Positions 42,665-51,107 of a DNA stretch of 64,000 nucleotides are shown piece after piece (the first letter of the stretch is position 1; every line of letters begins with the position of its first letter). Origin of the DNA: Clostridium cuniculi (GTDB lineage: Bacteria > Bacillota > Clostridia > Clostridiales > Clostridiaceae). The DNA lies in NCBI RefSeq assembly GCF_004353185.1, contig NZ_SMUS01000018.1, positions 17,881-81,880 on the forward strand, read 5' to 3'. Both the position numbers and the translations under genes were made by a program. Under the pieces are notes generated by a model, which was not told where the DNA came from, ran no database searches, and saw only the letters and a program-made list of their open reading frames with translations.

Positions 42665-45600
42665 CTATTCTTGATTAGCAAGTTTTCTATAGTTTTCTAA
42701 TCTTTCCATTGCATCTGCTTGAGTCTTTTCAAATAAAGCATCTGCAGCTTCTGGGAACGCCTTAGCTAATGAAGCATATCTAACTTCTCCCATTAAGAAT
42801 TCTCTAAAGTCTCCCTTAGGTTCTTTTGAATCTAAGCTAAATGGATTCTTAGTTCCCTTTAATGTTGGATTGTATCTATATAATGCCCAGTATCCGCAAT
42901 CTACAGCTTTCTTAGCTTCTGATTGTGAATTAGTCATTCCTGCTTTGATACCATGGTTAATACATGGAGCATAAGCAATTATTAATGATGGTCCATCATA
43001 AGCTTCTGCTTCAGCTATAGCTTTAAGAGTTTGATTTTTGTCTGCTCCCATAGAGATTTGAGCAACATATACATAACCATAGCTCATAGCCATCATTCCT
43101 AAATCTTTCTTCTTAGTTCTCTTACCAGAAGCAGCAAATTTAGCTATTGCAGCTGTTGGTGTAGATTTAGAAGATTGTCCACCAGTATTTGAGTAAACTT
43201 CTGTATCAAATACTAATACATTTACGTTTTCTCCTGATGCAAGTACATGGTCAAGTCCACCGTATCCGATGTCATATGCCCAACCGTCTCCACCAAAGAT
43301 CCATTGAGATCTCTTAACGAAGAATTCTTTATCATTTAAAATAGTCTTAGCTATTTCAGCATCACAATTTTCAAGTGCAGTAACTAAAGCATTTGCTCTT
43401 TCTCTAGTTCCATCGCTTTCTTCTCTATTTTCTAACCAATCTTTTAATACAGCCTTAGTTTCATCAGCTATATCGCTTTCTAATGCAACTTGTACATTAT
43501 CAGCAATTCTATCTCTTATAGCTTTAACCCCTAAGAACATACCTAAACCATATTCAGCATTATCTTCAAATAATGAGTTTGCCCAAGCTGGACCATGTCC
43601 ATTATGGTTAACTGTATATGGAGTTGCTGGAGCTGATCCTCCCCAAATTGAAGAACATCCTGTAGCATTAGCTACCATCATTCTATCACCAAATAATTGA
43701 GTTACAAGCTTAGCATATGGAGTTTCTCCACAACCTGCACAAGCACCTGAGAACTCAAGAAGTGGTTGTTCAAATTGGCTACCTTTTAATGTATTCTTAT
43801 TCATTGGGTTTTTCTTAGCAGATACTTCTGTTGTTGCATAATCCCATGCATCTATTTGATCATGTTGACTATCTTGTGGTTTCATAACTAAAGCTTTGTT
43901 CTTAGCTGGGCATACTTCAGCACAGTTTCCACATCCAGTACAATCAAGTGGAGTAACTCCAATTGAGAACTTATATGGAGCTTCTGTCTTTAATGCCTTA
44001 GCATCAGTAGTCTTCATTGAAGCAGGAGCTTTTTCAGCTTCTTCACTAGTTAATAAGAATGGTCTTATTGCAGCATGAGGACATACTACTGAACATTGAT
44101 TACATTGAATACAATTTTCTGGTATCCATTCAGGAACATTAATTGCAATTCCTCTCTTTTCATATGCAGCTGTACCAGCCATGAAAGTACCATCTTCCAT
44201 ACCATGTTTAACAAATGTTGAAACAGGTAGTCCAAAACCTTCTTGTCTATTCATAGGTTCAACTATTTCTTTAATAAATGCTGGAGCTTCCTTAGTAGTT
44301 GCTACTTCTGCATCTACTGCATTTGCCCATGCTGCTGGAACTTCTATTTTTACTACAGCTTCAACACCAGCATCAATAGCAGCATTATTCATATTAACAA
44401 CTTTTTCACCTTTTTTACCATATGATGTAACAACAGCTTGCTTTAAGTATGTTACTGCTTCATCAACAGGAATTATATTAGCAAGTTTAAAGAATGCAGC
44501 TTGCATTATCATGTTAATTCTTCCACCAAGACCAATTTCTTGAGCTATCTTAACAGCATTTAATGTGTAGAATTCTATATTCTTTTCAGCTATAGTTCTC
44601 TTCATTTCTGCTGGTAATTTTTCATCTAATTCTTCTGGTGTCCAAATTGTATTTAATAAGAACTTACCATTATTCTTTATTCCATCTAATACATTATATT
44701 TATAAACATATGATTGATTATGACATGCTACAAAATCAGCTTTATCTATTAAATATGGTGATTTAATTGGTTTCTTACCAAATCTTAAGTGAGAAACTGT
44801 TATACCACCTGATTTTTTAGAGTCATATGAGAAATATCCTTGAGCATACATATCAGTATGGTCACCGATAATCTTAATAGCACTCTTATTAGCACCAACA
44901 GTACCATCTGAACCTAATCCCCAGAACTTACAAGCCTTAGTTCCTTCTGGTGTAGCATCTATATCTTCTACTGTTTCAAGTGAAGTAAATGTTACGTCAT
45001 CAACTATACCAATTGTGAATCCATTCTTAGGCTCGTCCTTAGATAAGTTAGCATAAACTGCAGCTATATCTGAAGGGTTTGGATCTTTTGAACCTAATCC
45101 ATATCTACCACCAACTATAACTGGAGCATTTTCTTTACCAGCAAATGCACTTACTACATCTAAGTATAATGGTTCACCGATTGATCCTGGTTCCTTAGTT
45201 CTATCTAAAACTGCAATTTTCTTAACTGTATCTGGAATTGCAGCTAATAATTTCTCTATTGAGAATGGTCTATAAAGTCTAACCTTTACAACACCAACTT
45301 TTTCTCCTCTAGCATTTAAGTAATCTACAGTTTCTTCAGCAACGTCTGTTCCTGAACCCATTGCAATAATTACTCTATCAGCATCTGGAGCTCCATAATA
45401 ATCAAAACAATGATATTCTCTTCCTGTTAATTTAGTTATTTCAGCCATATATCCTTCTACTATTTCTGGAATATCATCATAGAATCTGTTTACAGCTTCT
45501 CTTGTTTGGAAGTATATATCTGGATTTTGAGCTGTACCTCTAGTTACTGGGTGGTCTGGATTTAATGCATTCTTTCTGAACTCACTAACAGCTTCCCAAT

Positions 45601-46183
45601 CAACTAACTTAGCTAATTCATCATATTCTAATACTTCAATCTTTTGTATTTCATGAGATGTTCTAAATCCATCAAAGAAGTTCATAAATGGAATTCTAGT
45701 TTTAATTGCAGTTAAATGTGCAACTGCAGATAAATCCATAACTTCTTGAACTGAACCTTCAGCAAGCATAGCAAAACCAGTTTGTCTAGCTGCCATAACG
45801 TCTTGATGATCTCCAAATATATTTAATGAAGATGTTGCTAATGCTCTAGCAGATACATGTATAACTCCTGGAAGTCTTTCTCCAGATATCTTGTACATAT
45901 TAGGAATCATTAATAATAAACCTTGTGAAGCTGTATATGTAGTAGTATAAGCTCCAGCCTGTAATGATCCATGAACAGCTCCTGCTGCTCCTCCTTCTGA
46001 TTGCATTTCCATAACCTTTACTGGTTGTCCAAAAATATTTTTTCTACCTTGTGCAACCCATTCATCAACATGTTCTGCCATTGGTGATGATGGAGTTATT
46101 GGATAAATAGCAGTTACTTCTGTAAACGCGTATGAAACGTGTGCAGCAGCAGTGTTACCATCCATAGTCTTCATTTTTCTCAT
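42665..46183 (-). CDS. nifJ: pyruvate:ferredoxin (flavodoxin) oxidoreductase
   Basis: 1172 residues, single-chain PFOR; converts pyruvate and CoA to acetyl-CoA and CO2 and reduces ferredoxin or flavodoxin. The order is domain I (YPITPSSPMAEHVDEW), gamma and CoA-binding domains, two-cluster ferredoxin-like insert with Cys691/694/697/701 and Cys748/751/754/758, then the TPP-binding domain with FSGACAGCGETPY, a GDGWAYDIGYGG metal/TPP site and a distal Cys in YAPCINHG. The length matches clostridial PFOR. The frame is 13 codons longer, but GGAGG lies 8 bases before the ATG at 46181-46183. A flavodoxin gene lies upstream, and a large palindrome lies in the gap. Confidence 0.96.
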   Translation of the reverse strand: MRKMKTMDGNTAAAHVSYAFTEVTAIYPITPSSPMAEHVDEWVAQGRKNIFGQPVKVMEMQSEGGAAGAVHGSLQAGAYTTTYTASQGLLLMIPNMYKISGERLPGVIHVSARALATSSLNIFGDHQDVMAARQTGFAMLAEGSVQEVMDLSAVAHLTAIKTRIPFMNFFDGFRTSHEIQKIEVLEYDELAKLVDWEAVSEFRKNALNPDHPVTRGTAQNPDIYFQTREAVNRFYDDIPEIVEGYMAEITKLTGREYHCFDYYGAPDADRVIIAMGSGTDVAEETVDYLNARGEKVGVVKVRLYRPFSIEKLLAAIPDTVKKIAVLDRTKEPGSIGEPLYLDVVSAFAGKENAPVIVGGRYGLGSKDPNPSDIAAVYANLSKDEPKNGFTIGIVDDVTFTSLETVEDIDATPEGTKACKFWGLGSDGTVGANKSAIKIIGDHTDMYAQGYFSYDSKKSGGITVSHLRFGKKPIKSPYLIDKADFVACHNQSYVYKYNVLDGIKNNGKFLLNTIWTPEELDEKLPAEMKRTIAEKNIEFYTLNAVKIAQEIGLGGRINMIMQAAFFKLANIIPVDEAVTYLKQAVVTSYGKKGEKVVNMNNAAIDAGVEAVVKIEVPAAWANAVDAEVATTKEAPAFIKEIVEPMNRQEGFGLPVSTFVKHGMEDGTFMAGTAAYEKRGIAINVPEWIPENCIQCNQCSVVCPHAAIRPFLLTSEEAEKAPASMKTTDAKALKTEAPYKFSIGVTPLDCTGCGNCAEVCPAKNKALVMKPQDSQHDQIDAWDYATTEVSAKKNPMNKNTLKGSQFEQPLLEFSGACAGCGETPYAKLVTQLFGDRMMVANATGCSSIWGGSAPATPYTVNHNGHGPAWANSLFEDNAEYGLGMFLGVKAIRDRIADNVQVALESDIADETKAVLKDWLENREESDGTRERANALVTALENCDAEIAKTILNDKEFFVKRSQWIFGGDGWAYDIGYGGLDHVLASGENVNVLVFDTEVYSNTGGQSSKSTPTAAIAKFAASGKRTKKKDLGMMAMSYGYVYVAQISMGADKNQTLKAIAEAEAYDGPSLIIAYAPCINHGIKAGMTNSQSEAKKAVDCGYWALYRYNPTLKGTKNPFSLDSKEPKGDFREFLMGEVRYASLAKAFPEAADALFEKTQADAMERLENYRKLANQE

Positions 46184-46231
46184 CTTGTCTACCTCCGCTT
46201 CCATTCTTTTAAAATTAAGCATATAAATAAT

Positions 46232-46276
46232 ATGGTATATATCAAATTAAACTATATTTAATTTCAAATATACCAT
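46232..46276. promoter_or_regulatory. 45-bp imperfect palindrome upstream of PFOR
   Basis: ATGGTATAT (46232-46240) and ATATACCAT (46268-46276) form a perfect 9-bp outer arm. Further in, AAATTAAA and TTTAATTT pair, with a few mismatches, around a short centre. It lies 50-90 bases upstream of the PFOR start codon, in the expected promoter region, and so is a candidate operator or RNA hairpin. Confidence 0.5.
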
Positions 46277-46338
46277 TTTTGCTTACATAAACTGTATAAC
46301 TTATTCACTTATTAGATATGAAATAAAACAAATTAAAA

Positions 46339-46770
46339 TTAATTGTCTAAACTTAATAATTTTCCTAGCTCTTTAGCTTTTCGTAAATCATCCTGTTCTA
46401 CAGAATCTTTAACTGCTAATTTCCCCAAAACTTTAAATCCGTAATCTTCCATATTCTTTTCCCATTTATCAATAAATTTCGTATCACGCCATCCACATGA
46501 TCCAAATAACACTAAAGGTTTATTTCTAATTTCTAACTCCTTTAATTTATTAATAAATGGCTTCATATCTATTTCTTCTATATCATCGTTTATCATTGCA
46601 GGGCTTCCAAATGCTATTGCATCTGCTTCTAAAACATCTTGAATAGACGCATCTGCCACATGCTTTGTTTCAATTTCTACATCTCCTATACTAGCTCCTT
46701 CGCATATAGCATTGGCTATAATTTCAACATTTCCACCATTACTCCAATATATTATTGAAACTTTTTTCAT
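46339..46770 (-). CDS. flavodoxin
   Basis: 143 residues, FMN-binding electron carrier. The phosphate loop SIIYWSNGGNVEIIA is near the N-terminus; the second FMN loop is AIAFGSPAMINDDIE and the third LVLFGSCGWRD with an aromatic residue. Size and pattern match short-chain flavodoxins. It lies directly upstream of the PFOR gene on the same strand, 155 bases away, so it is a likely electron acceptor or donor partner. GAGGTG precedes the ATG. Confidence 0.93.
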   Translation of the reverse strand: MKKVSIIYWSNGGNVEIIANAICEGASIGDVEIETKHVADASIQDVLEADAIAFGSPAMINDDIEEIDMKPFINKLKELEIRNKPLVLFGSCGWRDTKFIDKWEKNMEDYGFKVLGKLAVKDSVEQDDLRKAKELGKLLSLDN

Positions 46771-46909
46771 TTTTGCACCTCTTTTACTTTTGTTTGGTTC
46801 AATATGCTAGTTTTTCCATCAATTTCATTATATACCACTAAATTTTTTTTTCAAGTTCTTTGCATCTATATTTTAAAATTTATTCTTTTGAAAACGGTTA
46901 TATGGTAAA

Positions 46910-47989
46910 TTATTTTTTCTTTATACTATTCATTATTACATTTATAATTGCATCAACACCATTTTTCATTTCACTATTACTCATATTTTTTACCAAATCA
47001 TTTTTTCTTAATTGTAATTCTGAAAGTTTTTCCATCAAATTATGTTTTTCTATCATTTCATCTTCATCTAAAACTAATGAATACCCTTCTTTTGCAAAAG
47101 AATTAGCATTTAATATTTGATCTCCTCTACTACTTTTTTTAGATAAAGGTATTAATAGTGTTGGCTTTTTTAATGCTAATAATTCAAATATCACATTTGC
47201 TCCAGCTCTAGAAATTATAAAGTCTGCATATTTAAGTAAATGTGGTAAATCCTCTTTAACATATTCAAACTGCTTATATCCATCTAGTCCATCTAATGAT
47301 TTATCTAAATTTCCTTTTCCACATATATGAATTACATTAAAACTCTTTAATATTTCATTAATATGATATCTAACTTCATCATTTATATTCTTTGCACCTA
47401 AACTACCACCTATAACTAAAATTACTTCTTTATCTTGCTTAAAGTTGCAAATTTCTTTTCCTCTTATTCTACTTCCCTTTAATATTTCTTCTCTTATTGG
47501 AGTACCTGTTAATTCACCTTTACCGTCTTTTATATAATTTAAACTTTCTCTAAAAGTTACACATAATTTATCACAAAATGGAGCAGATAATTTATTTGCA
47601 AGTCCTGGTGTTAAATCTGACTCATGAGATACTACTGGTATCTTTTTCATGGATGCAGCTATAACTACTGGTACCGCAACAAATCCACCCTTCGAGAAAA
47701 TAACATCTGGCTTTTCTTTTGATAAAATTTTACTTGCTTGTAAAACTCCTTTCATAACCTTAAATGGATCAGAAAAATTCTTCATATCAAAATATCTTCT
47801 TAACTTTCCTGATGAAATTGAATAATAAGGTATACCTGCGTCACCTATAATCTCCTTTTCAATTCCTTCATAACTTCCTATATACTTTATTTCAAAATCC
47901 TTTTCCTTTAATTTTGGAACTAAAGCTAAGTTTGGAGTTACATGTCCTGCTGTTCCCCCACCAGTCATTATGATCTTATACTTACTCAT
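46910..47989 (-). CDS. murG: UDP-GlcNAc transferase MurG
   Basis: 359 residues, GT28 family; adds GlcNAc from UDP-GlcNAc to lipid I to form lipid II at the inner face of the membrane. The first glycine loop is [13 protein letters not shown] (8-20), with [23 protein letters not shown] and, in the C-terminal half, [11 protein letters not shown] and the UDP-GlcNAc motif [14 protein letters not shown]. It is alone here, not inside a division-cell-wall cluster. GAGGTG lies 7 bases before the ATG. No obvious terminator follows. Confidence 0.95.
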   Translation of the reverse strand: MSKYKIIMTGGGTAGHVTPNLALVPKLKEKDFEIKYIGSYEGIEKEIIGDAGIPYYSISSGKLRRYFDMKNFSDPFKVMKGVLQASKILSKEKPDVIFSKGGFVAVPVVIAASMKKIPVVSHESDLTPGLANKLSAPFCDKLCVTFRESLNYIKDGKGELTGTPIREEILKGSRIRGKEICNFKQDKEVILVIGGSLGAKNINDEVRYHINEILKSFNVIHICGKGNLDKSLDGLDGYKQFEYVKEDLPHLLKYADFIISRAGANVIFELLALKKPTLLIPLSKKSSRGDQILNANSFAKEGYSLVLDEDEMIEKHNLMEKLSELQLRKNDLVKNMSNSEMKNGVDAIINVIMNSIKKK

Positions 47990-48289
47990 TAAAACACCTC
48001 ATTGATTATTAATGTATCTATACTATTAATTATATTTATTAAAATAATATAGCTTTACACAAATTTTAAATCTTTATCTTAAACACTTTTATTAAGATTT
48101 TAACCAAATTCCAACTCTTAATTCTAAAATTTATTTAATATTTACCAAATTCAAGTTGTAAATAGTTAATCATCCCTATATATTCTACCACTAACCCAGT
48201 ATTTTTCCACCTTTTCCTCTAATTTAATATAATACAAACTGTTCAATTGGATAAGCTATTAACATAAAGATATAAGGAGGTGAATTTAA
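47990..48289. other. gene-free region upstream of the spore-protein gene
   Basis: 300 AT-rich bases between the divergent murG and SASP genes. A 9-bp direct repeat, ACCAAATTC, occurs twice about 38 bases apart near 48105 and 48143. I could not find a convincing sporulation sigma-factor promoter, though one is expected for a SASP gene. Confidence 0.4.
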
Positions 48290-48472
48290 ATGGCAAAAAA
48301 CTTAGTACCAGAAGCTAAAGATAAATTAGCTAAATTCAAAAACCAAGTTTCTAGTGAAATGGGAGTTCCTTTCACAGATTATAACGGTAACCTAACTTCT
48401 AAACAATGCGGTAGTGTTGGTGGAGAAATGGTTAAACGTATGGTTGAACAATATGAAAACGGAATGAAATAA
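48290..48472 (+). CDS. small acid-soluble spore protein, alpha/beta type
   Basis: 60 residues. Binds and protects DNA in the dormant spore and is degraded at germination. SSEMGVPFTDYNG is around the germination-protease site, and LTSKQCGSVGGEMVKRMVEQ is the second conserved helix; both are family signatures. It has a Cys where most members do not. AAGGAGGTG lies 8 bases before the ATG. This gene, with the general character of the window, shows the organism forms spores. Confidence 0.95.
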   Translation: MAKNLVPEAKDKLAKFKNQVSSEMGVPFTDYNGNLTSKQCGSVGGEMVKRMVEQYENGMK

Positions 48473-48480
48473 AAATTCCA

Positions 48481-48525
48481 AAATAAATAATAGGATGCTT
48501 TATAAAGCACCCTATTATTTATTTT
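48481..48525. terminator. bidirectional terminator
   Basis: AAATAAATAATAGG(A)TGCTTT pairs with AAAGCA(C)CCTATTATTTATTT, between the convergent SASP and recJ genes. Confidence 0.92.
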
Positions 48526-48531
48526 AAAAAT

Positions 48532-50298
48532 TTATTTTGAAATTCTATAATTACTTATAACTAACTGAACTTTTTTATTTCCATTAAATTCATTAATTTC
48601 AGGCATACAAATTATATCTAAATAAAGATTATTAGTTACACCATTAAATACTTTATTATACTCAATTTCACCTAGCTCATCTTTTATTAAATTTTCAAAA
48701 CTATCTATATCACCAAAATATATTCCTTCTATATATAATCTTCCATCGCTTAACTTAAGCTTAAGGACATTTCTATTTTTCCCCAGTATTTTTGCCTCTA
48801 TAACTTTTAACTTTTTCATCCCAAAAGTAGGCTTAGGATTTGCTTTTCCATAAGGCTCTAATAATGATATTTGATCTATTAACTCATAATTTATTTGACT
48901 TAATAATAAGCCCATATCAATTGAAACCTTAGGAATTATATCCTCATCAGTTAATGTTGTAACATTATTTAATCTTATTCTAAATTCATCTATATTCTCA
49001 TTTGGTATAGACATTCCAGCTGCCATTGGATGTCCCCCAAACTTACCTAATAAATCTTTACACTTAAGTAATTCTTCAAACATATTATATTCTTCAATAG
49101 ATCTTCCTGAACCCTTGGCTCCATCATGTGCCTTTGTCAAAATAATTGTAGGAAGATTATATTTTTCTCTTACTCTACCAGCAATTATTCCTGCAATACT
49201 CTCATGAACATCTTCTAAATATACAACTAATACTTTATCCTTAGTCATATTATTTTTTTCTATTATTTCAATAGCTTCTTCTAAGCCCTCTTTTGTTAGC
49301 TCTTGTCTTTCTTTATTTAAATCATTAAGCTTTTCTGCTAATTCTTTAGCTTCTATTTCATTATCACTTAAAAGCATTTTCAATGCCCACTCTGCTTGTT
49401 CAAGCCTACCTGAAGCATTAATACTTGGCCCTATAACAAATCCTAGTGTATAAACTGTTATGGTCTTTTCCTCTAATCCTGTTTCCTTAAATAAAGCCTT
49501 TAATCCAATATTATTAGTTGAATTTATTCTTTTTAGACCTTCTTTAACTATTATTCTATTTTCAGAAGTTAAATCAACAACATCACAAACAGTAGCTATT
49601 GCAACATATTGAAGCAAATCATAAAGTTCCTCTTTACTTATATTAAACTCTTCATAAAGACATTGAACAAATTTATAAGCTACAGTAGCCCCACAAATTT
49701 TATCAAACTTATATTCACACTTTTCTTGCTTAGGATTTAAAACAAAGTCAGCATTAGGAACAATATATTTTCTCTCACCATTTTCCTCAATAAAAGGAAC
49801 ATCATGATGATCTGTAATTATTACCTTTAATCCTAATTCCTTAGCAAGTTTAACTTGATCTATTGCAGCTATACCATTATCACAAGTAATTATAATATCA
49901 ACATTATCTTCACTAGCTTTTCTAATTATACTTTCATTTATTCCATAACCTTCTTTGATTCTATCAGGTATATGGAAACTAACATTTCCACCACATTTTT
50001 TTATAGCAGTATACAGTACATATGTGCTAATAACACCATCCACATCGTAATCTCCTACTATAAGTATCTTTTCTCCAGTAATTATACTACTTTTCATTAA
50101 TTCAACAGCACCGTTCAATCCTAACATTTCTTTAGGATTGTTAAAGTCACTTACATTACCACCTAGAAATTCTTTTGCCATATCTACATTATATATTCCT
50201 CTATTAACCAATAGCTTTGCTACCACTTCACTAACGCCTAAATCCTGTGCTAATTTTCCAGTATTAAACTTAACATTTCTAACCATCCACTTTTCCAA
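48532..50298 (-). CDS. recJ: single-stranded-DNA-specific exonuclease RecJ
   Basis: 588 residues; degrades single-stranded DNA 5' to 3' in recombination and repair. DHH motifs: GDYDVDGVIST (82-92) with catalytic Asp, ITDHHDVPF, and a DHHA1 domain with GRSIEEYNMFEELLK and GKFGGHPMAAGMS. An OB-like C-terminal part follows. This is the shorter RecJ form without the extra C-terminal domain of B. subtilis (about 780). The heptamer-repeat element lies just upstream. Confidence 0.95.
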   Translation of the reverse strand: MEKWMVRNVKFNTGKLAQDLGVSEVVAKLLVNRGIYNVDMAKEFLGGNVSDFNNPKEMLGLNGAVELMKSSIITGEKILIVGDYDVDGVISTYVLYTAIKKCGGNVSFHIPDRIKEGYGINESIIRKASEDNVDIIITCDNGIAAIDQVKLAKELGLKVIITDHHDVPFIEENGERKYIVPNADFVLNPKQEKCEYKFDKICGATVAYKFVQCLYEEFNISKEELYDLLQYVAIATVCDVVDLTSENRIIVKEGLKRINSTNNIGLKALFKETGLEEKTITVYTLGFVIGPSINASGRLEQAEWALKMLLSDNEIEAKELAEKLNDLNKERQELTKEGLEEAIEIIEKNNMTKDKVLVVYLEDVHESIAGIIAGRVREKYNLPTIILTKAHDGAKGSGRSIEEYNMFEELLKCKDLLGKFGGHPMAAGMSIPNENIDEFRIRLNNVTTLTDEDIIPKVSIDMGLLLSQINYELIDQISLLEPYGKANPKPTFGMKKLKVIEAKILGKNRNVLKLKLSDGRLYIEGIYFGDIDSFENLIKDELGEIEYNKVFNGVTNNLYLDIICMPEINEFNGNKKVQLVISNYRISK

Positions 50299-50317
50299 AA
50301 AATCACCCCGCTTGTTT

Positions 50318-50451
50318 AGTGATAAGTTTTAATTTAATGAATAAAGTCAGCTATCGCTGACTTTACTAAAAATTATATTAAAGAAACTCCCCAAGGAGTT
50401 TTCTCCTTAACTTATCACTTATCACTTGAAACTTGTCACTTAATACTCTTC
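50318..50451. repeat. intergenic element with terminal 7-bp repeats and two hairpins
   Basis: The right end is six consecutive 7-base units beginning ACT (50410-50451): ACTTATC, ACTTATC, ACTTGAA, ACTTGTC, ACTTAAT, ACTCTTC. The left end has the inverse GTGATAAGTT (50319-50328), pairing with AACTTATCAC (50409-50418). Inside are two hairpins: AAAGTCAGC/GCTGACTTT (50343-50364) and AAACTCC/GGAGTTT (50384-50401). On the minus strand these act as terminators for the PfpI gene, whose stop codon touches the right end. Confidence 0.6.
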
Positions 50452-50990
50452 TAACTATTAAAAAGCATTGCCTTTTTAATTTGCCCTACCTTATCAGGTG
50501 CTACATGTTTTAAAATTTCAAATGCAAATGGTATTGCTGCTGCTGGTCCTCTTCCTGTAATAATGTTTCCATCAACAACTACAAGCTCCTCTTTATAATT
50601 GCATCCTACTAATTGATCCTCAAATCCTGGATAACATGTTGCATTTTTACCATTAACTATTCCAATCTTACCAAAAGTTATTGGTCCTGCACATATAGCA
50701 GCTACAACCTTACCTTCATCATAAAATTTCTTTACAAGTTCATTAACTTTTTCATCATCTCTTAAGTTCACTGCCCCTGGCATTCCACCTGGTAATACAA
50801 CAACATCATAATCATAAACTTCTTCATTTAAAACTTTATCTGCTTTTATTGTTATTGAATGAGATGTAGTTACTTCTAAACTCTTTGTTCCAATAGTATT
50901 ACAAGTAACACCTGCTCTTCTTAAAATATCAACTGTTGTTAATGCTTCAATAGTTTCAAAACCTTCTGCTAATAAAACTGCAACCTTCAC
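50451..50990 (-). CDS. DJ-1/PfpI family protein
   Basis: 179 residues. AEGFETIEALTTVDILRRAG (with the Glu of the catalytic pair), VVLPGGMPGAVNLRDD and the nucleophile elbow AAICAGPITFGKIG mark the DJ-1/ThiJ branch, which includes deglycases and stress-response proteins. The Cys in the elbow and Glu near residue 15 are present. The reaction in this organism is unknown. A heptamer-repeat element lies on both sides of the gene. GGGG(T)GTA-type ribosome binding site precedes the ATG. Confidence 0.9.
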   Translation of the reverse strand: MKVAVLLAEGFETIEALTTVDILRRAGVTCNTIGTKSLEVTTSHSITIKADKVLNEEVYDYDVVVLPGGMPGAVNLRDDEKVNELVKKFYDEGKVVAAICAGPITFGKIGIVNGKNATCYPGFEDQLVGCNYKEELVVVDGNIITGRGPAAAIPFAFEILKHVAPDKVGQIKKAMLFNS

Positions 50991-51006
50991 TTTTATACAC
51001 CCCTTA

Positions 51007-51107
51007 AATTTAATTTATAATTAAGAGTTAGTAATTATAAGTTATAGTTAAATTCATTAATAAATTTATTTATTCATTCACTACTAATTACTAACTCAAA
51101 AATCTTA
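51007..51107. repeat. second intergenic element with terminal 7-bp repeats
   Basis: The left end reads as 7-base units: TTTATAA, TTAAGAG, TTAGTAA, TTATAAG, TTATAGT (51014-51048). The right end has ACTACTA, ATTACTA, ACTCAAA, AATCTTA (51080-51107). GAGTTAGTAATT (51025-51036) and AATTACTAACTC (51086-51097) form a perfect 12-bp inverted repeat between the ends. The right end reaches the stop codon of the topoisomerase gene. Architecture parallels the element at 50318-50451, with different heptamers. Confidence 0.55.

Noticed and set aside
44181..44543. Plus-strand frame inside PFOR
   Set aside because: Shadow of the PFOR coding sequence, a region with clear iron-sulfur and CoA motifs on the other strand.
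46184..46338. Rex-type redox operator upstream of PFOR
   Set aside because: The palindrome there does not contain TTGTTAA/TTAACAA half-sites, so I describe it as unknown instead.
46860..47120. 86-residue plus-strand open frame over the end of murG
   Set aside because: It lies opposite a certain gene, has no ribosome binding site and reads as a hydrophobic antisense product.
48053..48289. Sigma-G promoter for the SASP gene
   Set aside because: No pair of elements with acceptable spacing could be found by eye.
50343..50401. Two independent terminators only
   Set aside because: They can terminate the PfpI transcript, but the heptamer arms on both sides are not explained by terminators, so the whole is reported as a repeat element.
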